A stretch of DNA of 64,000 nt. It comes from Acorus gramineus. Taxonomy: Eukaryota > Streptophyta > Magnoliopsida > Acorales > Acoraceae. Both the position numbers and the translations under genes were made by a program. Shown in pieces: positions 31,022 through 43,486 of the stretch (position 1 is the first letter of the stretch; every line of letters begins with the position of its first letter). Under the pieces are notes generated by a model. It ran no database searches. It saw only the letters and a program-made list of their open reading frames with translations, and was not told the origin of the DNA. The stretch covers positions 7,563,245 to 7,627,244 of the forward strand of contig CM060849.1 of assembly GCA_030737835.1 (NCBI GenBank). Reading direction: 5' to 3'.

Positions 31022-31908
31022 TTTCGTCTTGGGCGCGTCGATCTCCACCATCGTTTTTCTTACCCTACCAATAAAAAAAAAAAAAAAAAAAAAAAAACGG
31101 TGTTTGGCTGTTCCCACCAATCCAGATCGATCGAAATTGGTCGCATTTCAGGTTTTGGGCGACCGGACTTGGTCACCATTTTAGGTTTTGGGCGACAGTA
31201 ATTGGTCGCAATTTCAGGCTTTGGGCGACTGTAATTGGTCGAACAGGGTTTAAAACTATATCTACCTATTTTTTGTAAACAAATAAATTTTTGGGTTTAT
31301 CCATTATATTCTACATTTATTCTTTAATCCAAACAACAGCTAAGGGGCCGAAAAAAATGTAAGTAGGTATACTTTCAATTAATTCAAATTTTTATAAAAA
31401 AATATCTTATTAGACAAATATATATCATTTTTAAGCTTCGTGTGAATTCGTAGTTAAGAGGATTCTTGGTTTGAAAACAAAAAAAACCTATCAGTTGATC
31501 CAAACACATTATATATTTGGCTTTTGAAAATTAGTCCGTCACTTATGTAAAAAAAATTGTTCTTATATTCTACATTTAAGAATAATAATTGATTCTCCTT
31601 ACATTACAACTCAGACTTGGAGTGGTATGAAGGATTCAAGGAAGATATACGTCATGGGATTATGTTTCCAAGAAAAAAATTATAAACTTTATTACAAATC
31701 CTGTTCGACCAAGTTCGGTCGTCCGAAACCTGAAATGACGACCAAGTCCGGTCGCCCAAAATCTGAAATGGCGACCAAGTCCGGTCGTCCAAAACCTGAA
31801 GTGGCGACCAAATCTGGTCGACCTGGCCGGATCGGTGGGAAAAGATAAAACACCGATTTTTTTTTCCGATTGGTGGGGTAAGAAAAACCCTTGGTGGGGA
31901 TAGCCGTG
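31022..31908. mobile_element. Fold-back element with long inverted repeats
   Basis: The left arm (about 31022-31256) and right arm (about 31695-31908) are inverted copies of each other: TTTTTCTTACC-CCACCAAT outermost, then CGGTGTTT, then several roughly 33-36-bp units containing TTTCAGGTTTTGGGCGAC and GACTTGGTCG. The unit repeats about three times per arm. The centre is AT-rich and non-coding. The shape fits a Mutator-like or fold-back element; exact ends and target duplication were not found. Confidence 0.65.
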
Positions 31909-34040
31909 CCCTTTCATCTTTTTAACAGGGGCTCATGTGCCCCTCCATCAACTCAACAGCAACAGCGAGTCAACAGCAAAAACCCACTCCTAACTAATAA
32001 AAAAAACAAAAAAAATTGGTAGACCACTCGTGTTTTTAATTTTTTTAAAATAGTAAACACCATCTAATGAAGTATTAATTTTTTTAAAAAATGTACATCG
32101 CTTCATTTCAAGTTGAATGAACTCATTTTTAATAAATATAAAAAAATATTTAATGAGGTATATACGTCGTCTAACGAGACCCGTGTTTCACTGAATTCTA
32201 ACGAGGTATATAAAACTGTAAAAAAAAATTGAGTGTAACAGCGCCCAATAAGAGAGTCTATGAAGCAACACAAACGGGAATAGTAAAAAAAAAAAAAGTA
32301 AAAAAAAAATATAACCACTATGATGTATTGATGTGGATGGATCCACCGTCCATGTTTGCTCTCACAAATCATCCCTTCTCTTTTAATTAACATTACCCTC
32401 TCCCTTCCACATAAAACGAAAAACCCTTCAATCCTCATCTCTAAGAAAATCTCTAATTTTTATTTTTTATTTTATTAACCTTTCTGCAATCGAGAATCGA
32501 CAATTACAATTCTTTCCTCTCCTCTTCTCCATCAACACTTTGAATGTATAAAAATTCTCTTTTACATTATTGACATTTTTACTAAATTATTTAAATACAT
32601 AAAATAATCAAATATAATATTTATTATTTTTAGTGTTTCTTTACGTCAAGCTTTGAATTTGGAGAAGGAAAAAAAAGTAAGATTAAGTTTGCGGGACAAT
32701 AGGTAAACTATTTAATTTCTTATTTTTATTATTTATATAAGTCATATTAGGCCCCTTTTTATATAAATCCTAGCTCCGCCACTGACGACACCTATATATT
32801 ATATGTATGAATAATGTTAGACTCAACCCTTTTGAAACAGTCCTCAAAATTTTGTTTATGTATCCCTCATCTATGTAATGAGTTATGTATTTTTATAACA
32901 ATTAAAATAAAAATTCCCATGGATGTCATAGACTCATTTAAAAAATGTGTAATTTTCTTCCCCCAAAAGGTATATACTTTTTTATAGTGAGTTTATGTGC
33001 CTAACGAGTATACAACACTAAAAATAAGATTATAAAATATATTGAGTATAGCAACGCTCATTATATATTGGCTATATATTGGTCACAAATATGGATTCCA
33101 AGTAACATGTGAGAGTACCGTGTGATCCAAATGAATACCAATACACTAACCCTAAGTCTATTTACATTCCCAACCGCTTGTACACTATGTTATTGGAGTG
33201 TATATTGAGATAATGCAATATATACTTCAAAATGCATCGAGTATATGAAATTTAAATTTTTTCAATTTTCATAAAGAAAAAAAAATATGCTAGTCTATTT
33301 AGGTATATATTTTATTTTTTATAACAGTATGTACTTTAATGGTCGAGTGTTTATTTACTTTTTTGGAAAGAAAAACAGGGAAGGCAATTGGGGCCGCACA
33401 AAGGTATGAACATCATTTTCCAATCGAGCACTGGTACATTTAATTCCTTCCGTAACTTCGCCTACAATTCAAAAATGGTCCCCAACTCACTTATGCACTG
33501 CAATAGTTAGTGTATACTACATGCATTATTGCAATATATAAAAATTAAATTTTTTATTTTTTTTAAATATATATATACAAATATATTTTCATATATTACG
33601 ATAATGTGTATTTTAAAATATAAACATACCAATATCTTTTTATGTGTATTTTATTTATTTATTTATTTATTTTTTTATAAAAGTATGCACTTCAACTAGT
33701 TAACGAAGTAGGAATGCTTATCATTTTTCAATCACATTCTAGAAGGTGCTGGATGGGTTTTCATCTATGGACAGCACTGCTTGTCATTTTTGCATCATTC
33801 ACTCAAGCATGTAATTAAAAAGAAAAAGAAAAAGAGGAGAAGCACGGATACACCCAGTTCAGTTACTTATCCAATTGTTTATAGAATGTTAGGTGATAAT
33901 GCAGTGATATATAAAAATTAATTTTTTTATTTATTAAAAAATATACTAACATTTCTTGTGTAAATTTTGTTTTTTAATTTTTTCTATTTATATAAACGAA
34001 TTTATAGACAGTGGATCATCTATTCGGGTCATGTCCCATG
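31909..34040. other. AT-rich DNA with transposon remnants
   Basis: No gene seen. CCTAGCTCCGCCACTGA at about 32770-32786 is the reverse complement of the CAGTGGCGGAGC-type terminus found elsewhere here; its partner end was not located. The text at about 33330-33440 (tatgtacttt..., then caattggggccgcacaaagg) resembles 55190-55285. Confidence 0.5.
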
Positions 34041-34049
34041 GCGGCATCA

Positions 34050-34526
34050 CTTTAGGCGCGGCTTAAAATCCTGTCGCCTAGATTCAGATCAGTGTAGAAC
34101 GTGGAATCGTTATGGGAGGCAGCTGAGATTCTCGTGAACCATGGAGACCAATCGTGCAAATGGGACGTAGCTCGGTCCATTGTACCGGCATGTGCGTGGG
34201 CCCTATGGCTAGCTCGCAACGAGGTGGTGTTCAGAGGGCGGAAATTCTACATCGAAAATTTGTGGCAAGCTTCAACCATGTTTATCAAGGAGTGGGGTAT
34301 TCACCTAGTTGGAGCCGCGGGGGTACGGTTCGAGGGAGACAGACTAGTTCTGGAGGAGTATAGCTAGAAGTAGCTAAGATGCTGGGTGGACTATCGTCCA
34401 CAGGGTACCCTTTTCTTTTCTTTTCTTCCCTTTATTGCGTTTATGTTCTTCCATTTCCTCTCACCCCCTATTCAGACATTGTAATTACACAAACTTAATG
34501 ACAAGGCATACTGTTTTAAAAAAAAA
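34050..34526 (+). mobile_element. 5'-truncated LINE (3' end)
   Basis: An open frame (34098-34367) encodes an LWEAAEILVNHG...VPACAWALWLARNEVVFRG stretch. This is typical of the extreme C-terminal region after the reverse transcriptase of plant L1 LINEs, where the zinc-binding RT-associated domain and W.LW..RN motif lie. It is followed by a short pyrimidine-rich 3' UTR (about 34405-34470) and an A-rich tail at 34517-34526. No endonuclease or RT remains; it is a dead 5'-truncated copy. Confidence 0.65.
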
Positions 34527-35139
34527 ATAAACAAAAATATTTTTCTAAAAAAATTGATGAATCTAACCGATTGAGACTCCACATTGAATGCACCATTTTT
34601 AAAGGGAAAATTCTAAATAACCCCTTGCAAATTGTCTGAAATATGATTTGTTGTAAAGTCTATATAATTCTTTGAAAACACATGTGTAAATCCAAATAAG
34701 CCCCTAAATTAAACTTCTTTTGATAGATAAGGAATATTATGTAAATATTTTGTTCGATTAACCTTGAGTGAAAATACAATATTTTAGGTATTGACAAACC
34801 CTCGTCATGATATATCAATAGAATAACATTAATTATTTCTTCTTTTTTATTGCACACGTATAACTATCCACAAAAATCACGGAACCATGCATCACTCAAG
34901 AGTCAAGAATATATGGAGAAATAAGAGAGAACTAGAGGGTAAAAAAAACTCCAAAGGCTGGATATAAAGTTTGTGTCGAACACAAAGCTTGAGCATAGTT
35001 GGAGAAGAAGCCCTTGATGATCCACACTCTGAGATCCCTAAAGTGCCATCTACCACACTTTCTCATTATCAGGTAACTTAGAAACTCTAATAGAGTAACT
35101 ACAAGCAAGGAAGGGCCATTCTAGTGATGTAGGACAGAT

Positions 35140-35536
35140 TTGGAAAGAAATCATTGCAGAATATTTGAATTTCAAATTTGTTATCAAAATAAATTTTTAT
35201 AAGATTTTATTTAGGAATTTAAGATTTTTAGGATCTTATGTTTTATTTTATTAAATTTTAATTATTGTCATTGTAATTGTATCTTTACTATTTTTAGTAG
35301 AGTCATAATTCACATTATGAATATGTATTTGATGTTTGTGACCTATATAATGAGTGCCACCATATTTTGTAATTTTTTTTTTTTTATCAATTAATACAAT
35401 TATTTCCCTTTTGGGTTTTTTTTCCCTGTGGATTCAAGGATTCCTTGTTGATTCAATGAGCTTATGAGATCTCAACGCTTGTTGGATCTTTTTATCTGTT
35501 TTTACGCTGCGTTAGGCGGTATCAGAGCGAGGATTC
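35140..35536 (+). repeat. Possible LTR end and primer site of an unidentified retrotransposon
   Basis: An AT-rich stretch with a TATATAATG box (about 35344) ends in TTTTTACGCTGCGTTA, followed by CGGTATCAGAGC (35519-35530), close to the initiator-Met primer site. About 10 bases later Gypsy LTR sequence begins, so any element here is cut off. The left limit is a guess. Confidence 0.3.
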
Positions 35537-35539
35537 GCT

Positions 35540-37589
35540 GTCGGGCTTGCTGGGCGCGTGCGATCGGGCGCGCTGGGCGCAGTGCCCGGCGTGCGCACGG
35601 AGCGCTGCGCAGGGGCGCGTGGCGAGCGGGTGGTGTGCAGGTGCTGCGCAGTGCGCGCAGGGCGAGCAGTCAGTGCGAGCGGGCAGGTGTGCGGGCGATG
35701 CGCTGGGGCGCAGTGCGGGCGGGTGCGCGTGCGGGGCGCTGTGCTGGGGCGCAGTGCGCGCGGTTGCACCCGGGGCTGGACGCGCGGTGCGCGCGGGCAC
35801 GCGTGAGCGTGTGCGGGGCGTGCGGCGGGTCTGGGCGTGCAGGCTGGGCTCGGCAGTGCGTCTGGGCGCGCGGGCCGGGGCTCAGCTGTGCGCCCGGGGC
35901 GGGTGGCCGTGCGTGCGGCTGCCCGGGGGTTCGGGATTGAGTCGGGGTGCTCGGGCTCGCGTGCGTACGGGCCGTATGTACGTTTGCCCGAGTGTTGTGT
36001 ATTTTTAGAGTATTTTGGTTTATTTGTGTATTTTACTCACCGAATTGATTACCCTGTCTTGCAGATCTTGACAGACGGTCGCGCGACGACCCGACTATCG
36101 GTGAGTGGTACAACCCAACCCAGTAGGGAGGCGCTATATGCACTTGGGCGTATACCGTCCTCCCCTGGGGCACCATAGGCTATATTAACTTGTGTAATGT
36201 GTAATCCATGCAAGCCTGATTAATATGTAGTATGCATGATACCCTAGACCTTGTATGTTAGGGACTTGCACCCTTAGGATATGTGTAAGAGCCATGCATC
36301 CTGTCACCCTGTTCTCATGCTAGGAAGCCTCAACCTACGCATGTGTCATACTAGTTTAATTTATTAAATTAAATGCAAACTTATAGTATTTCAGCATGCC
36401 TTAGATAATATTATAGGGAGGGGACTTGCGAGGTCAACATTGAGACCCGGGTTAGGGTACTCCGTGTTCCTTGTTTGGTTGTCGGGATGTCCTATATCGG
36501 GACCTCATGCTACCCTCCCAAGGTTTCTGTTCCCAATAATATTATACCCTTGTATTATTATTAATAATGCATGTTCCCCGCATCCTGGTTATGCGCGCTG
36601 GAGGAATTATGAAGAATTCATGACATTAGAGTTGTTGAGATGTGTTGTCGGCGGATCCGAGTGGGTCATATGCGTATGGATAGGCTGTTCTGTTCCCTTC
36701 GTTGGATCCGTGTAGAGACTGCCCCGGCGTTAGAAAGGCTATCCCGTGGAGGGCTCCCATCAGTAGGCACCTCCTGATTTGGGACGGACTGTGCTGAATG
36801 TGGGAGTGGCCAAGCGGCCAACGGAGTGGAGGAGAGACTATCGGTGGACCAAGGGTGACCAACAGCCTAGTCGGTCCCAATATCCTATGTCACCATATTG
36901 AGGGGTGAGGGTGAGGGTGTGGTGGGTCGGCGATGTAGCGACCCACTGGATTTGTGTAAGGATGATTATCAGCCTATTAAGTCCCAATATCCTATGTCAC
37001 CTATTGAGGGGTGAGGGTGAGGGTGTAGTGGGTTGGCGATAGCGACCCACTGGATTTGTATAGTTGTTGCCACTTTGAGGCTTGAATAATGAGATTGTGG
37101 TTAATAATATCTGGTGGTTAATATAAATTGTGATGCATGGGTTGTGCTATTCACTGAGCGTGTGGCTCACCCCTCGCATAATTATTATCTCCAGTGTTAT
37201 CTGAGTCGGAACTGAAGGAGGAGCTCCCCGAGGGACTTCATCAGTAGCGGAGTAGCGCCACGTCCCGCGAGTATCAGAGGCTATCAGCATCCCTTGTGAT
37301 TGTGTGTATTATATTCCGTGCTTGGGCACGCGTTTGTATTGTATTTGGATGTCATTGTATATATTGGCTCTCACAGGACAGTTGATTATGTATCGAGTCT
37401 GTAATATGTCTTTGAATTACAGATTCAGTCTTTTTAGCTTCCGCTATTTGTGTATATATCATGTCAGCCTCTTTGTTGTCTGTGTTGTCATTTTTAGCTG
37501 TTGTGTGAGTATGTTATTGAACTCATGTTTAGACTGATATCATATATACACTTGCCGCGTCCCGGGGACGGCCGCCCTGGGGCGTGACA
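35540..37589 (+). repeat. Gypsy-2 5' LTR, first ~0.95 kb missing
   Basis: Colinear with about 41385-43466 and ends GGGGCGTGACA before the primer site. Starts inside the GC-rich zone. Contains the 36-nt segment at 36065-36100 between CTTGCAG and GTGAGTGG. Confidence 0.8.
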
Positions 37590-37708
37590 AAAGTTGGTAT
37601 CAGAGCCTGGTCCTGTCAGAGCCAATGGTCTTCTTTTCGTAGAGATGAGTCCTAGGATTTCTATATGAGTATTCTGATCCTAGTGTCTGGTTTTCTTAGG
37701 TTGCTGAT

Positions 37709-38860
37709 ATGCCTCCTCGCAGAGGATGGCGCGGACATGGTCCCTCTCGACCTTTGGAGGTTTCCGGACCTACTAGAGGCGAGGATGCTACTGGAGAGTC
37801 CACGGCTGTGAGGCCAGGATCGGCGCAGGAGCCTCCCGCATGGGAACGTGCGTTCGCTCGGATAGCGGATTTGGTGGAGACTCAGACCAAGGCACTGGAG
37901 GCCCAGACCAGAGTGTTGGCAGAGAAGGCGCGGGAGATCCAGGAGCTGAGGGTGGCCCGTGATGCAGTTCCACAGGTCCCCTTGGTGGCAGATCCGCCTG
38001 TGGTACCCGAAGTACCCCCAGTCCCCGTGGTGGTTCCGGCGGTGAGAGTTCAGGATCGCCAGGAGAGGGAGGTGGGGCTAGAGGCTACAGCACGAGTGCA
38101 GCAGAGTGGCCTCGCAGCCTTTCTGAAGCTCCACTCTCCCGAATTCTATGGCCAGACGGCGGATCCTCTTGCCCCAGAGCATTGGTTGATGGAGGTGGAT
38201 GCGATCTTCTCGACCATGCTCTGCACCGATCGCCAGCGAGTCTCCCTGGCCACCTTCATGCTGAAGGGTAGCGCTGCCGACTGGTGGGCTACCCGAGTGG
38301 TGGACATCCCCGAGGGAGTGGAGCAGCTTCTATGGGCAGGATTCCGGAGGTATTTCCTGGAGGAGTACTTCCCGTTCTCAACGCGGCAGATCGTGATGCA
38401 GGAGTTCGAGCGGCTGACTCAAGGCTCCATGTCTGTCGCTGACTACTCCACGCGCTTCACGAGGCTTTCTAGATTCGCCCCAGCCTTGGTGATGGATGAG
38501 GAGACGTGGTGCCACCGTTTCAAGCTTGGTCTCTGCAGCGCCATTCGGGTGCATGTCTCCTCCCAGGCTTTCTCGAGGTTCTCGGACTTGGTGTCTCAGG
38601 CGAAGACAGTCGAGCGAGACCTCGGGATCCTCGTGAGGGTTCCGACCCTTCTGCAGACCAGAGTCCACCCAGGAGCCAGGACCAGGGACAACGCAAGAAG
38701 AAGAGGCCCCACTTTGATCAGTTAGCGGCTGCCTCCAGCAGATGTGGTGCCAGTGCGAGGTTCAGCACCCACTGCGGTGGTGCCAATCCAGGCCAGGCGA
38801 CCAGAGACGCGGAGCTGCTACCACTGTCAGCGCATCGGGCATATCTCATATAATTGCCAT
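37709..38860 (+). pseudogene. Gypsy-2 gag with zinc knuckle
   Basis: Begins MPPRRGWRGHG, homologous to Gypsy-1 gag throughout, with the gag domain WLMEVDAIFSTMLCTDRQRV and LKGSAADWW. A frameshift near 38640-38660 takes the frame out (nominal stop near 38725). In another frame the CCHC knuckle CYHCQRIGHISYNC is intact at 38816-38857 (CX2CX4HX4C). It shows what Gypsy-1 has lost. The ATG context and the TTTTCTTAG/GTTGCTG sequence upstream match Gypsy-1. Confidence 0.82.
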
Positions 38861-39099
38861 GATACTGGCCGACCCCACGTGCAGCCTAGCGTAAGCAGCA
38901 GCATCAGCAGCGGCAGCAGCCACAGGGTGGCTGAATTGACCAGTGGAGGCAGCCAGTGCAGCCGGTGAGGCGTGCCCCTGCTCCTCAGCCGCAGTTCGTT
39001 CAGGGAAGAGTTGCAGCACTTTCGGCCGAGGAGGCGCAGGTTCCGGGTATCATGGTCCAAGGTATTGTTTTGTTTTCCCAGCTCCTTATATATATGTGT

Positions 39100-39868
39100 G
39101 TGTTGGTTGCTGTTATGCATGTGTGTGATATCTCGTTAAGCGGGTATCGAAAGTGGTTGTTCAAGTTGAGGAGGTCGGGGTTGTAGCCGTCCTGGCAGAA
39201 GGCTCCCATCCGTAGGTACCACCGATGTAGTCGGAGGGGTACTGATCATGGGAGTATGCCAGGTAGAGGCTACCCGGGAGAGGGTTATTGAATGATGTCG
39301 TGAGCGTGGAATCGTTCTCCCCTTCGTTGGATCCGAGTAGTGACATCCCCAACGTTAGACAGGCTATCCTGACAGAGGGCTCCCATCAGTAGGCACCTCC
39401 TGATGTGTTTCGGACTGTGCTGAATCGTGGGAGTATACCAGGTAAGCTACGGAGCGGGGAGAGGCTACCGGTGGACCAGGGGTGTAGAGCAGTCTAAGTC
39501 TCTCCCAAAGTCCCAAAATGTCTCCTTTCAGGAGTGAGGGTGTGGATGAGGCGAAGACGCGTCGCCTCGTGACCCATTCGTTGTTCGACCGTTCCCATAG
39601 ATGTTGGGTCTGGTCTTGTGATGGATGTTGAAGGATATCGGTGGGTGATTATCTAGATGTAGATAATCCAGTGAGGTTGGTAGTGTTCTTTAAGGGTGAT
39701 GTCTTCTTCTAGTGTTCCTTTTCTGGTTTAAGGGGCCGTGTGAGGTCAGCGTTGAGACCCGGGCTAGGGTACTCCGTGTTCCTTGTTTGGTTGTCGGGGT
39801 ATCCTATATCGGGACCTCATGGTGCCCTCCCGAGGTTTCTTTTCCCAGTCAAGGAATACCCTGGAAGC
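39100..39868 (+). repeat. LTR-like block replacing part of Gypsy-2 pol
   Basis: Non-coding text such as GGCTCCCATC-GTAGGTACCACCGATG, TACTGATCATGGGAGTAT and CCGAGGTTTCTTTTCCC resembles LTR segments, especially 46350-46640 of the solo LTR at 43487-47470. It sits where protease and most of RT should be. It is likely a rearranged or captured LTR fragment. Confidence 0.55.
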
Positions 39869-39869
39869 A

Positions 39870-40389
39870 TCAGCTGATGGTGGAATAAGTGCGAGTTTTG
39901 GTTGGAGCGTAGGGTTTTTCTGGGCCACATGATTTCTGGCGAGGGCATATCTGTGGACCCGGATAAGATGCTCGCCGTGTCAAATTGGCGTCGACCGTCG
40001 AACCCTGCAGAGATTCGGAGCTTCCTGGGCTTGGCGGGTTATTGCGGGAGGTTTGTCGAGGATAGCTGTACCTCCTAACCGCCTCGCTTGGAAGGATGTC
40101 CGGTTCGAACGGTCCCCATCTTGCCAGGAGAGCTTCCGAGGCATCGCGGTTGGGTGTGGGTTGTGTCCACGATCCTGCTCCCGTCATCCCGTTCGAGCCG
40201 CTCGTCTTCGAGCTGGACTTGTCATTCGGGGAGCAGCCGATTGAGATCCTGGACCGCCGCGAGAAAGGGCTCCGCACCAAGACCGTTCACCTAGTCAAGG
40301 TGCAATGGCTGCACCGTTCCGGTGCCGAGGCCATTTGGGAGCTCGAGGATGCCTTGTGTGACGCGTATCCGCATCTCTTCCCTTCCTAG
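39870..40389 (+). pseudogene. Gypsy-2 pol fragments
   Basis: A short piece of RT end (K.EFWLER.FLGH, then [30 protein letters not shown]) is joined by frameshifts to the Tekay-type tail (HDPAPVIPFEPLVFELDLSF, then LVKV.WLHRSGAEA.WELEDAL). RNase H and integrase between them are deleted. It ends at a TAG at 40387-40389. Confidence 0.8.
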
Positions 40390-40436
40390 ATGTTTTTGTA
40401 TTATTTTGAGGACAAAATTTCCTAAGGGGGGAAGAA

Positions 40437-43400
40437 TGTTATATATGTGTCACTTTTAACCTTCTGGTCACCATTGGGACATTCTGGCAGTTTTTCATTT
40501 TTTTCATTTTTCGATCGGAACCGCTAAAATTTTGGGCTGTTAGCTATCGTCCTGAGTTTGAGGACTCCGATCAAGAATCTAACTGCATATTATGTGTCCT
40601 GATGACATTCCAAGCCACTCACGAAAGTTTCATCGAATTCCAGTAACGTTTCAGAATTTCACAGTTCTGAAGCGTATCCGGGTTTTGACTGAGCGAGAAG
40701 TCATTGGGAGACTTGACTTGGTCAAGGTGGGGCCCATGACTTGGTCAAATGTTTTTGGCTTTTAGTGTGGTTGGGTTGACTAGGGTCAAACCACACTTAA
40801 GCCTCCCTAATCCTAGCTTAAACCCTAATTAACCTAGGTTAGCCTAATCTAAGCGGTGTTGACTAATTTAAGTGAGCTAAAATATCTTCCCCCACTATTC
40901 ATCATCTTCTCCAAGTTTTACCTCTCTCTCCCCTCTCTTTATTTGCTTGTTTTGATCTAGCTAGAGGGGTCAAAACCAAAAACCCTAAGAAGAGAAAGGA
41001 TAGGTGAGCTCCCGATCTACCTTCCGGTGGTCTCGGATTCGAGTTCCCACTTGCGTGACCCCTTCTCACGCCCTCTTTTCTCCTCTGATTTCAGCTGGTT
41101 TTTGGGCTGAGGGAGATCTTGGTGGTGGTGGCTTTGGAGGTGGTGTTTCGGTGCGCGAAGAGCACCCGATCTCCTTCCCCTCCCTTCCTCTCCTTCGGGT
41201 GAGTTTCCTTTCCTTCCATGTCTTGTCTAGATGTATGTTTAGGTGTGTTTTTGGGAGTGGAAGATGTGCTTGGTGGTTTGGAAGTGGTTGTGGTGGCTGT
41301 TGGTGGCGGTTGAGCTCGGCTCGGGTGCAAGCGGGTAGCGGCGCGCGAAGGCAGGCAGGCGCAGGCGGGCGAGCTGCGGGCAGGCGCGCTGGGCGCGTGC
41401 TGTCGGGTTCACTGGGCACGTGCGATAGGGCGTGCTGGGCGCAGTGCGCGGCGTGCACGCGGAGCGCTGCGCAGGGGCGCGTGGCGAGCGAGTGGTGTGC
41501 GGGTGCTGCACAGGGGGCGCAGTGTGCGCAGGGCGAGCAATCGGTGCGAGCGGGCAGGTGTGCAGGCGCTGCGCTGGGGAGCAGTGCGGGCGGGTGCGCT
41601 TTCGGAGCGCTGCGCTGGGGCGCAGTGCGCGTGGTTGCACCCAGGGCTGGACGCGCGGTGCGCGCGGCGTGCGACGGGTCTGGGCGTGCAGGCTGGGCTC
41701 GGCAGAGTGTCCGGGCGTGCGGGCTGGGCTCGGCAGTGCGTCTGGGCGCGCGGGCCGGGGCTCGGCTGTGCGCCTAGGGCGGGTGGCCATGCGTACGCCT
41801 GCCCGGGGGTTCGGGATTGAGTCGGGGTGCTCGGTCTCGCGTGCGTACGGGCCGTATGTACGTTTGCCCGAGTGTTGTGTATTTTTAGAGTATTTTTTGT
41901 TTATTTGTGTATTTTACTCACCGAATTGACTACCCTGTCTTGCAGATCTTGACGGACGGTCACGCGACGACCCGACTATCGGTGAGTGGTACAACCCAAC
42001 CCAGTAGGGAGGCGCTATATGCACTTGGGCGTATACCGTCCTCCCCTGGGGCACCATAGGCTATATTAACTTGTGTAATGTGTAATCCATGCAAGCATGA
42101 TTAATATGTAGTATGCATGCTACCCTAGACCTTGTATGTTAGGGACTTGCACCCTTAGGATATGTGTAAGAGCCATGCATCCTGTCACCATGTTCTCATG
42201 CTAGGAAGCCTCAACCTACGCATGTGTCATACTAGTTTAATTTATTAAATTAAATGCAAACTTATAGTATTTCAGCATGCCTTAGATAATATTATAGGGA
42301 GGGGCCTTGCGAGGTCAACATTGAGACCCGGGCTAGGGTACTCCGTGTTCCTTGTTTGGTTGTCGGGATGTCCTATATCGGGACCTCATGCTGCCCTCCC
42401 AAGGTTTCTGTTCCCAATAATGTTATACCCTTGTTATTATTATTATATATGTTCCCCGCATCTTGGTTATGCGCCCTGGAGGAATTCTGAAGAATTCATG
42501 ACATTAGAGTTGTTGAGATGTGTTGTCGGCGGATCCGAGTGGATCATATGCGTATGGATAGGCTGTTCTGTTCCCTTCGTTGGATCCGTGTAGAGACTGC
42601 CCTGGCGTTAGAAAGGCTGTCCCGTGGAGGGCTCCCATCAGTAGGCACCTCCTGATTTGGGACGGACTGTGCTGAATGTGGGGGTGGCCAAACGGCCTAC
42701 GGAGTGGGGAGAGACTATCGGTGGACCAAGGGTGACCAACAGCTTAGTCAGTCCCAATATCCTATGTCACCTATTGAGGGGTGAGGGTGAGGGTGTGGTG
42801 GGTCGGCAATGTAGCGACCCACTGGATTTGTGTAGTGATGATTATCAGCTTAGTAAGTCCCAATATCCTATGTCACCTATTGAGGGGTGAGGGTGAGGGT
42901 GTAGTGGGTTGGCGATAGCGACCCACTGGATTTGTATAGTTGTTGCCACTTTGAGGCTTGAATAATGAGTTTGTGGTTAATAATATCTGGTGGTTAATAT
43001 AAATTGTGATGCATGGGTTGTGCTGTTCACTGAGCGTGTGGCTCACCCCTCGCATAATTATTATTCTCCAGTGTCATCTGAGTCGGATCTGGAGGAGGAG
43101 CTCCCCGAGGGACTTCATCAGTAGCATAGTAGCACCACGTCCCGCGAGTTTCAGAGGCTATCAGCATCCTTTTTGATTTTATGTATTACATTCCGTGCTT
43201 GGGCACGCGTTTGTATTGTATTTGGACATCATTGTATATGTTGGCTCTCATAGGACAGTTGATTGTGTATCGAGTCTGTAATATGTCTTTTGAGTTACAG
43301 ATTCAGTCTTTTTAGCTTCCTTTATTTGTGTATATATCATGTCAGCCTCTTTGTTGTCTGTGTTATCATTTTAGCTGTTGTGTGAGTATGTTATTGAACT

Positions 43401-43466
43401 CCTGTTTAGACTGATATCATATATACACTTGCCGCGTCCCGGGGACGGCCGCCCTAGGGCGTGACA
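40437..43466 (+). repeat. Gypsy-2 3' LTR (complete, 3030 bp)
   Basis: TGTTATATATG...GGGCGTGACA. Layout: AT-rich promoter-like part, CT-rich leader with a donor-like GGGTGAG at 41199, GC-rich zone (about 41300-41830), 36-nt segment (41946-41981), then G-rich GGGTGAGGGTGAGGG runs near 42779 and 42887. Single copy of the region duplicated in the solo LTR at 25653-29121. Confidence 0.85.
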
Positions 43467-43486
43467 ATCGTTGCTATGTTTCTCTA

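Larger units (their letters stand above)
35540..43466 (+). mobile_element. Gypsy-2: internally gutted Tekay-type element
   Basis: Partial 5' LTR (35540-37589), primer site TGGTATCAGAGC (37595-37606), gag, a foreign LTR-like block, fragments of pol, polypurine tract (40423-40436) and a complete 3030-bp 3' LTR (40437-43466). The internal region is only 2.85 kb against roughly 4.4 kb in Gypsy-1. RT, RNase H and integrase are almost entirely missing, so the copy is non-autonomous. No left target duplication can be checked because the 5' LTR is truncated. Confidence 0.85.

Noticed and set aside
35464-36178. Gly/Arg/Cys-rich open frames
   Set aside because: Same GC-rich LTR zone in Gypsy-2; composition artefact. 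The counterpart at 41004-41929 is rejected for the same reason.
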